Shown here piece by piece: positions 55,955 through 64,000 of a stretch of DNA of 64,000 bases. The notes under the pieces are model-generated. The model worked only from the letters and a program-made list of their open reading frames with translations, was not told the DNA's origin and did no database searches. The first letter of the stretch is position 1, and each line of letters begins with the position of its first letter. The stretch spans positions 1 to 64,000 of the forward strand of contig QNQO01000593.1 in assembly GCA_003290165.1 (NCBI GenBank), in the 5' to 3' direction. The translations under genes and the position numbers were made by a program. Source of the DNA: Berberis thunbergii. Lineage: Eukaryota; Streptophyta; Magnoliopsida; Ranunculales; Berberidaceae.

Positions 55955-57169
55955 CTTGCATGCATCCTTCTATCACATAATACTCCTGACGTCATTCTCC
56001 ATTTCAACCAACCAGTTTTAATCCTATGATCTACATCTTTTCTAATAGCCCTATTCTTTTGAATTATAGATCCTAGATATCGAAAAGCCTCACACTCTAG
56101 GACCTCTACACCTTCGATCTCAATTGCATTACTTCTCCTTCGTTGTTCACAACCAAAGTTGCACACTAAGTACTCCGTCTTCGAACGACTAATTTTAAAA
56201 CCTTTACTCTCTAAAGCCTCCTGCCACCTATCTAATTTCTGACCTAAACATGCACTAATCTCGTCAATTAAGACAATATCATCTGCAAATAACATGCACC
56301 AAGGTACATCTTCTTGCAGATGTCTCATCAACTCATCCATGACCAAAGCAAAGAGATATGGACTTAACGCCGACCCTTGATGTAGTCCTACTGACACTGA
56401 AAATTCACTGGACATCCCACCTACTGAGTGAACACTTGTTACAACCCCTTCATACATATCCTTAATCATATCGACATAACATTGAGACACTTTCTTCCTT
56501 TCAAGCACCCGCCAAATTAATTCCCTTGGGACTCTATCATATGCTTTCTCCAGATCAATAAAAACCATATGCAAACTCTTACGTGTCTCTCGATATTTTT
56601 CTATAGTTTGCCTAAGCAGGAAGATGACCTCCGTAGTAGACCTACCCGGCATAAATCCAAATTGATTCTCCGAAACCGTGGTGAAACTCCTAAGTCTTCG
56701 TTCTATAACCATTTTCCCAAAGTTTCATCTTATGACTCATAAGCTTTATCCCTCTATATAGTTCAAGCAATTCTGGATATCCCCTTTGTTCTTATAAATT
56801 GGTACCACAATGCTATGCCTCCACGAATCTGACATTTTTCTAGTTTTCCAAAATCCTATTAAAGAGCTTAGTTAGCCATTGAATTCCAACTTCTCCCAGA
56901 CATTTTCATGCTTCAATTAGTATATCATTCGGTCCAACGGCCTTCCCTGTCTTCATTTTTTTTAAAGCTTCTCTCACTTTTGTGGCACTAACTCTGCGAT
57001 GGAACATGATATCTCTCCCTTCCTGTGAAGCATACCCCTTCAAGTTTAACTCCCTTACATGTGTTCCATTGGGTAGGTTCCAAAAGTAATCTTTCCATCT
57101 ATCTAAAATAGTTTTATCATGTATTAAAACTCTTCCATCCTCATGCTTAACACACTTAATATGACTCAA
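55906..57169 (-). pseudogene. LINE reverse transcriptase domain
   Basis: 57169-56906 holds ALKKMKTGKAVGPNDILIEA, the start of the RT. 56712-55955 holds QFGFMPGRSTTEVIFLLRQT, LHMVFIDLEKAYDRVPREL, GLHQGSALSPYLFALVMDEL and the catalytic MLFADDIVLIDE. A frame change lies between them at about 56720-56900, and the protein is cut by the MITE after DRRMHAS. Confidence 0.9.
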
Positions 57170-57234
57170 GTCCCTAGTTTTTTGTTCTCTAGCTTTAGCT
57201 ATCTTGAAAATATCATTCTCCCCTTCCTTTGTAC

Positions 57235-57815
57235 CTAGCTTATTATAAAGATCATCATATGCTCTCTTCTTAGCTTCCCTACTACTTTACTACTCAACTT
57301 CTTAGCTTGCTTATAAAGCTCAAAAGACTCTAGGCATCTATCTTTTTGCCACTTCTTAAAGCATTGTTTCTTTTTCGCAATGGTTTGTTGCACATCAGCG
57401 TTCCACCACCATATCTCCTTACCATATAAACCTCCTCTTTTGGCCCCTCCTAACTCTTCCTTCTCACATCTTCTTATTCGATTTGCCAAATGTTCAAAAA
57501 GATCTGTGCTATTAGTTATATCCTTTGTTTCTAGATTCTCCCAACCATTTGAAACTGATGGCCACCCAAAATCTTATTTCTAAATTTTTGGCACACATCT
57601 CCCTGTAAGGTCCACCACTTAATTTTCGGTCTAACCTGTTTTATAGCAATACGACCCCTATTCTTAAGACAAAAATCGAGAACTGACAACCTATGTTGGT
57701 TTGTCAGACATTCCCCTGGTATAACCTTACAATTTTTACACCTACCTAAATCGTGTCTCCTAACAAGAAAATAATCAATTTGACTTCTATTGCACCCACT
57801 CGCAAATGTCACCAA
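57235..57815 (-). pseudogene. LINE linker between endonuclease and RT
   Basis: 57815-57531 (YFLVRRHDLGRCKNCKVIPG) and 57489-57235 (EIWWWNADVQQTIAKKKQCF, LYKQAKKLSSKVVGKLRRE) match the linker of plant RTE proteins in order, in different frames. Two breaks lie between them. Confidence 0.8.
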
Positions 57816-57902
57816 GTGATCTTCCCTCTTCTTATAAAAAGTGTTTACGATCCCAAAATCCTGGGCTAAAGAAAAATCTATAATAGAAATCCCCGAAGTG
57901 TT

Positions 57903-58382
57903 TCAATCCCCAAAGCCTTGACCCCCATTTACCCTCTCATACCCAACTTTATCCTTATCGACATGGCCATTCAAATCCCCGCCTAGGAAAACCCTATCAG
58001 AAGAGGGAATTCCAAGAACTAACTCCTTTAAAGAGTCCCAAAAATCCTTCTTAGTCTCCTCGTCCAAACCCACTTGGGGTGCATACGCACTAATAACATG
58101 CATTATCTCTAGTTCTAAAGCTAATTTAATACTTATGATTTCTATCCCCAAACCTCTTAGCGTCGACTACTGCATCCTTAAATTACTTTTCACCCCGTTC
58201 CTAGTTCCATCTTTACCAGAATAGAAGAGTTTGAACCATCCTCCTAAATTTGTAGCCTTATTCCCCTTCCATTTTGTCTCTTGAAGACAAACTATGTTTA
58301 CTTTCCTCCTACGAAGGGTATCCACTAGTTCTATTGTCTTACCCGTCAAGGCTCCTATGTTCCAAGAGACTAATCTAATCAT
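57903..58382 (-). pseudogene. LINE endonuclease domain
   Basis: 58382-58167 reads MIRLVSWNIGALTGKTIEL and VNIVCLQETKWKG, the Asn and Glu motifs of AP-type endonucleases. 58151-57903 reads ELEIMHVISAYAPQVG and VFLGGDLNGHVD, the DxN motif. The two pieces are in different frames. 57815-57531 follows with TFASGCNRSQIDYFLVRR (S-Q-I-D-Y-F), the end of the domain. Confidence 0.88.
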
Positions 58383-58708
58383 TATATTTCTAGCTCTAAC
58401 CTGGACTAGCTTCTTTATTCGCCCCCGTCCAAATGGTGTGAGAACCCTTGCCTATTCAACACTAGACGGGCGCCGCTGCAGCGCGCCTTGCTCATTTGTC
58501 ACTACACCCGAGCGTAGGTGCAGCGCATCGCTTATAGCGGGGGATGCTTTATCCTTCTGCATTAAATCTTTTTGAACCAAATTCTATGAAAAGGGATGTG
58601 ATGAGTTTTTTTACGGTTGGCTATCACAAGCCTAACACCAACCCTCATCCTTTATCCAAGCTTGGGACCGGCCGTTGCAACGGGAGAAGTTAGCGAAGAA
58701 CTTTAACT

Positions 58709-59779
58709 AAACAATTAAAATCATTCTCCATTTCAAAATAGCTTAAAATCTTCTTTTTTTGCAGGAATCATATATTCTCTAAGTCCTAAAACTAGGCCCT
58801 CAACTCCATAAGCATCAACAGTTTTTAGGACGCAATTCTTCATTAGATCGCTCATATGGTTAAATTTGATTTTGTAAACTCATAGGGTATGATGCGTGCA
58901 AAATTAAGTCTTTAATAAATAAAACATGCAAAACAATTATTAGATTGTTAAATATCAATTTTTTCTGTGATTGAAGGCACTCTGATGGTTAAGTCAGTAA
59001 CTCAGTTAAAAATGAAAATAAAACTGGACAGAACTCAGTTAAAATTGCATACCTTGTCAAATGTCATTTTACCTTTTATAATGGTCATAGTTAATTCCTT
59101 GCATGACTTAAGCATGTGAGGCGCAACGAAAGAAGACGTTCTCTATAAGGATACGTCCGTGGGGCGTAACTCCATCCAGGATTCTTTTTTCTATTTTCTA
59201 AGTAGCGTTCCAACCCCCTTGAGGGAGAACTATGTCGTGCCTGAATTTGGGCATCTAACTATGATTTACTCCAATGGGCTCTGTTTGGGCTTCCATTGGC
59301 TAAATTTGTCCTTTTTGAGCTTTATACATAGGCTTGGTTTTGGGATTTTGGGCATTTAACAATTTTCGTGTTTTGATGAAATTGAGAATCGATATCGATC
59401 GAGCACATAGGTTGGCCGAAAGTCAGAGACACTACCCCATTTTCAATTTTTTGTACAGATTTGCACGACTTTAGTAAAATGACCATAACTTGATCATTTC
59501 AAAACATTTTCAAGTGATTCAAATGGTGTTTATTAGATAACTTATAGTACTACAATTGTCATGTTTTGATGAGCTTAATAATCGGTCTCAATTGAAAGTT
59601 TAAATTGGTCGAAAGTAACTCTGGTTTTATATTACTATTTTCTCAAAAAACTGTTTTTTGGGTGGTGTGGGTTGGTAGAAAAAAAATACACGATGGTGTG
59701 AGAAAACACTTTTGGCGGTGTGGAGTAGTCGTTGCCTTTATCAAAACATTCCTCTTGTTTTGTTCTTTTTGTGGTATCT
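58709..59779. other. Spacer, nothing recognised
   Basis: AT-rich unique sequence between the LINE and the solo LTR, with no frame that has family character. The frame 59159-59359 begins at GTG and is short. Confidence 0.5.
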
Positions 59780-61610
59780 TGATATTCACATAATATATCC
59801 CTTAATTTATACATGTTAGTGTTTCGATTATTATATTTTATAGTAATTATTTCGTTTTCATGTCTTTGTAAGAATTTGAGCATGAACGATGAAATCGTAT
59901 TAAGACGACAATTTAAGAAATGACAATTGGTCGATTCTAGCGGTGGTACAAAGCAGATGGTAATATACCTAAACCCTTAACCAAGCCCATAACTTAAACC
60001 CAAAACCTATCCATAAACCCAAACCCAATCCTACCCCTAAAGAATATTCTCCCATTTATACCTTGATGAATCTTCCCTTTATCTCATTCCTATTCACTTT
60101 GATCATTTTCTATAAATACAAGAGAATAAGGTGAGAAAAGGGGGAGGAGGAGAAGGGAATCAAGCATCAATAGCCAAAATCAAACCCTCTTCCTCACAAA
60201 ATTATTTTCATCACCATCACCACTTCCATCCACCATCGACCACCATCACTCTCTCATCCATCATCTCCGGACAGTAGCACCGCCACCACCACCGTGCGAG
60301 CACCGCCACCACCACGAAACAGGGGAGTGACAACCCTATTTCGCATCAGACCTTCACCTCGCCACCGAGCCTCGCACACCACTCCACCGCCATCAGTCCA
60401 TGTTCTTATCGTCACAAGCAAAGCCACCACCATCATCGCCGTGAAACAAAGCCTCACCACAACTCTGTTCCGCCTCGCCACAGACCCTGTTCCTCCCCTC
60501 TCTCGGCCTCTCTTCGTCTCGACTTCCTTCCTGTCCTCCTTTCTCAAGACCACCGTCGCAAGCGGCGCGTCAGCCAGCACGCAACCGCCGCGACATGAGC
60601 AAAAATAGGGCTCCGCTCTCTGTTATTGTTTTTCTTTTTTTGAGTTTTCATTACACCTCTCTCACCGATTTTCCATCCCTCTCTCTCTTTTTCAGGTCCG
60701 GAGCAGGTTGGAGGACGAGGAAGCTCGCGAGGAGCAGAGACACAGCACCGCTAGCGGCGCTATCGAGCTGGAGACGAAGGACACTGTTCCTCTAGCGGGA
60801 GACTGAGTCAATTGATTTTTGGCTATTCACACCCCCGAATCTGCTCTGTACCACCACAGAGCAGTTTGGGAACATTTTCACGAGATTTGATTTGTGTTCA
60901 GACCACCTGCTGATCTGCTGAGTACCACCACATCGAGTTTGCGACAAACCAAAGGGGTTGCATAATTCATTTTGATTTATTTTACTGAATTGTGTGCTTA
61001 ATTGTTAATTACAATTTATTTCTGAATTTTTGATAAATTGCTTTCACCTTTCATGTTCGAGAAATTAAATTTGATATGTTTGGTAGTTAGAATTACCCTT
61101 TATCAATATTCAAAGCATGTGCTAAAAATATTAAGCTTAAACTTTGATTAAGTGTGCCCCAAAAAGACACTTAAAACTTGATAAGAGCGTATTTGCTTGA
61201 AATAATTTGTTAATGTTTGATAGAAACATGATATAAGTTGAATTGAATTTTAATGATCACATCTTCGGTGTAAGCAAGGGATTCTCATCCCTAAAAGCTT
61301 CTCGTTTATAATTTCAGTAATTTAGATTTAAATATTTTTGTTAACTCATTGGTGAGTCCAAGCCCACAAAATCCATCTTTTCCTTTTATTTTATTTTTCT
61401 TATTTTTAATTTATTTTTAGTTTAGTTTTAAACACAGTAACCCCATTTCCTACAAATTAGTTTAATTAAATTATTAAATTCAATTGCATCCACTTTCCTC
61501 GTGGGATCGACCCGTACTTATCGTTGTCTTCCAGTTAGACACCGTGTACTTGCGGTTATTACAAGTGGGTTAAATTAGCCTATTTATTTAGGTTGATAAA
61601 ATCTCCAACA
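59780..61610 (+). mobile_element. Solo gypsy LTR, family A, TSD TATCT
   Basis: 1831 bp starting TGATATTCACATAATATATC and ending CTCCAACA, with the exact duplication TATCT at 59775-59779 and 61611-61615. It follows 2072-3876 throughout: TTAGTGTTTCGATT, GAACGATGAAATCGTATTAA, AGCGGTGGTACAAAG, a GC-rich CACCACC block, GGGATTCTCATCCCTAAAAG and CCTATTTATTTAGGTTG. The frames in its middle (60254-60795) are composition artefacts. Confidence 0.92.
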
Positions 61611-61615
61611 TATCT

Positions 61616-62331
61616 CTTTTAACAACCATGCGCATTGTTCCCTTCATGACTTCATCCACGATTTGAGCATTCAACTATATATGGAGTAGAGCTCCTATTC
61701 CCATTCAATAGTTTACCACTTTCTTTTCTGACCTTACCTCAATTTCACAACCCCTCCCTCCTTCCCTTCTAGTTAGCTATTCCCTTGCTTTTTTTGCTAA
61801 AGAATTGTTTGTACTTGTTGGTTTTGCGGGTCTTTGATAGTATGATCGTTTACCCCCTTTCTTTCATCATTTCACAGCCTCTCCTTTCTTGCTCAAGCTC
61901 TCCTGTCAATCCCTACGCCACTGTCGTCGCCACACATCACATCACCTCTTACGGCGATGACTTTCTACTCCTCCTCCCCAACTACCAACACTCACTCGCT
62001 AGATCTCATCATGACAGTTCCCACGTCTTCCTGGCAAACACATGCTAACCCATTCTATCTGCTATCACACAACTTCATTTGCTATTTACGCTTCCACACA
62101 GTGTGGCAATCTCATTTTTGCTTTAGAGCTCTTCAGATGGATCTCTCCAGCTCCTATTTCTCCCCACTTCCACCCACTTCACTTCTCTTTGATCCCCCCC
62201 ACCATGATCCCCATTCCATGTCTCCCTCAAACATTGTCCCTGGTTTCATCATACTCACAGTCTCCACTTCTCCCCCATCCCCCTGTGTATACATCCACGT
62301 TAGCTTCCACTCCCTCATCTCCCAACCCCCT
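61616..62331. other. Pyrimidine-rich spacer
   Basis: C/T-rich sequence with overlapping open frames, none with a clear family signature. One reads AIYASTQCGNLIFALELF, vaguely like a pentatricopeptide motif, but the rest does not support this. Confidence 0.4.
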
Positions 62332-64000
62332 TGTAATACCCGCCCAATTCACTTATCAATATACTTTTATTATTTTAGAAGTTAATAATATTTATTTATT
62401 GATAGTAATTATTAATTGGTAATAGTTACAAATAATTATATTTTATGATTTTAATTTAGGACCTAGGTTTAGGCTGATGGTGGGTAAGAGATGAGTAATG
62501 GTTGTGTTTAGCCAAAGAAACCCAAATAAAAAAAAAATCATTTAAACCCTAGCCTCCTTTTTCTCTCTAGATACACACAGAAGAAAAGGAAAACTTAAGT
62601 TGAAAAATGTGGGAGGTGCTGAAGGAAGAAATTTGCTCAAATCTTGGGATTCTTGCAAAAAGAGGCGAGTAAAACTTTAATCTCTATTTTTTGTATTGTT
62701 TATGGAGTTTAGTATAAATCTTTTTGTCAACTAAATGTTGCCATCACTGTATCTTTCATCTCATCATGGAGAATACCTTTTGATGAAATCTTTGAAGAAT
62801 ACCCCTTTGATGAAATCTGTTTTGTCTTACTGTTGATAAGGACATTTGTGAAATCTGTTTTGATGGGAATAATTGTGAAATCTGTTTTAATGTCTTATTG
62901 TTGATGGTTCTTTCATTACTGTTTTATTGTTTTAAAACACTGTTCACTGTATGACATCACGGTTCACTGTTTTCTGTTTGAAAACACAGTTCACTATTTG
63001 ACATCATTGTTCATTGTTTGACGTCACTGCTCCTGTGGAAGCATGACTATTTTGACGTCACTGTTCACTGTTCATTTTGACATCACTATTTTAATCACTT
63101 TTGAATAAAGCTTTATATATTATGGGGATAGCTTGCATGACATCATATGGGTCTGAGGCTATACCTATTACTCAGTGTGCATTTTAATCTTATTTTATTT
63201 TTATTTTCTTTTGATTTTGTATTAGATATTTGTGCACAACAATGGTTTAAATAATAATATTACTTGTTTTATTAGTATAAACAATCAAGTTTTTTTTATG
63301 TATGGTAAAAATTCCATGTGGATCACAAATACACTTTGGTTGAACCTACACCCTGTATTTCAACATTCCTAATTTGCTGTGCAAAACAAAAATAACCCAC
63401 AAACACATTTATTTATTTATTATTAACCGGTACTGTTGTAATTATTCGAGGCTATTGCGAAGTCTTAAACTGTGAACCAAATTATTTGAGATGTATTATT
63501 TGTTTTTATTAGACCTAATAGACTAAGAAAACAATTGTTGATTTTGTGTTTTTTTTTCCACAACTCCAAAAAAAAAATGAAAAATATGTTTTTGTATATA
63601 GACTTGTTTGTATACGTGTGATATAAATTTTGGGGTATGCAAACTTCCTTGCATATCGGTACGTCGTTCCATGTGAGTTCGGTAGTACGTGTAGATTTAG
63701 AAAATACTTGCCAGGTATTGAACTTCGAGTGAGATGACATGACACTAGATGTGGCACCCCACTTGGGTCATGTACGCTTCGAGTGACTTCGATGGCAAGG
63801 GAGACACACTTAGGTGAGGTGTGTTCGGCACAGGAGGAGAGTGCGATTGTGGAAAAGAAGCCAAGAATTAAGAAAAATAAATAAAACCATTGAAATGATC
63901 ATAACATGAAATTGTGTATGAATTATTTTAGCATGTACTAGGTTAGCTTTGAGTAAAGAAACTAACAACTCATTCGAATCTCGAATGAGAACTACCTGTC
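62332..64000 (+). mobile_element. Probable start of another gypsy LTR, leaving the window
   Basis: TGTAATACCCGCCCAATT at 62332 is the kind of start many plant Ty3/gypsy LTRs share (TGTAATACCC). The following sequence has LTR-like content: an AAACCCTAGCCTCC leader near 62550, long AT-rich stretches and no gene. GTGGCACCCCACTTGGGTCA appears near 63751. The 3' end, primer site and partner are outside the window, so this is a tentative call. Confidence 0.4.
62930..63095 (+). repeat. Degenerate tandem repeat of TTTGACATCACTGTTCACTG
   Basis: The phrases TGACATCA or TGACGTCA alternate with GTTCACTGTTT at about 62950, 62988, 63008, 63025, 63055 and 63079, roughly every 20-35 bases. Some units contain the palindrome TGACGTCA. 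They follow a weaker repeat of GTGAAATCTGTTTTGATG at 62780-62890. Both sit inside the probable LTR. Confidence 0.6.

Larger units (their letters stand above)
54881..58691 (-). mobile_element. RTE-type LINE, broken, 17-bp target duplication
   Basis: A minus-strand insertion flanked by the exact 17-bp duplication AGCGAAGAACTTTAACT (54864-54880 and 58692-58708). Its 3' end (left) finishes in a TGATGATGATGATG tail, as RTE elements do. Coding remnants run from an AP-type endonuclease at 58382 to a C-terminal segment ending at about 55057. A MITE at 55360-55954 interrupts it. Several stops and frame changes make it inactive. Confidence 0.92.

Noticed and set aside
61957..62385. Possible pentatricopeptide or other host gene fragment.
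   Set aside because: Only one short phrase resembles the motif. The surrounding sequence is C/T-rich, and overlapping frames are open by composition.

Overview
This is nuclear DNA from a flowering plant, almost certainly a eudicot. It is AT-rich, the genes have GT-AG introns, and plant gene families (SBT1 subtilases, an ankyrin/RMT2 methyltransferase) sit in a dense, nested set of plant transposable elements. The species cannot be named from the sequence. About a tenth of the window is host coding sequence; most of the rest is LTR retrotransposons, DNA transposons, MITEs, one LINE and unannotated spacer.

Layout. (1) 1-11386: a decayed unit of a subtilase tandem array. A minus-strand gypsy LTR runs off the left edge. 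It is followed by a piece of a second LTR, then the promoter and signal-peptide codons of a lost subtilase (1477-1809). The rest of that gene is replaced by a copia LTR (1810-2026) and a damaged gypsy element (2072-9146). After these come downstream sequences shared with the next unit, including an old solo LTR (9370-10556). (2) 11387-19450: a young, LTR-flanked, non-autonomous gypsy element (5-bp target duplication CTCTT). Its single 902-aa minus-strand ORF joins gag and protease directly to the integrase C-terminus. (3) 19451-24790: spacer with a CACTA-type MITE, a 2.3-kb CACTA element and the subtilase promoter with a 73-bp tandem repeat. (4) 24791-27064: an intact, intronless SBT1-type subtilase, followed by its duplicated downstream block (27659-29985). 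(5) 29986-36495: gene-free spacer with several MITEs. (6) 36496-38780: a second subtilase, complete except for a one-base frameshift.

(7) 40416-50355: a three-exon ankyrin/methyltransferase gene of the RMT2-like family. Its first intron is 8.6 kb and filled with copia pieces and a hAT transposon. (8) 52408-54024: a small two-exon LEA-like gene, with a decayed copy of its second exon at 54568-54670. (9) 54881-58691: a broken RTE-type LINE with a 17-bp target duplication, itself interrupted by a 595-bp MITE. (10) 59780-61610: a solo gypsy LTR of the same family as those at the left end. (11) 62332-64000: a probable further LTR that leaves the window.

The host genes are not an operon and do not obviously act together. 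The two subtilases would be secreted serine proteases of the cell wall, the RMT2-like enzyme an intracellular methyltransferase, and the LEA-like product a small stress-type protein. The main theme is tandem duplication of a protease locus followed by repeated transposon attack. The insertion order can be read from target duplications and from insertions shared between the duplicated units. I found no clearly undescribed biological system. The strongest unusual objects are the gag-protease-integrase-tail fusion element and the subtilase unit gutted by retroelements.
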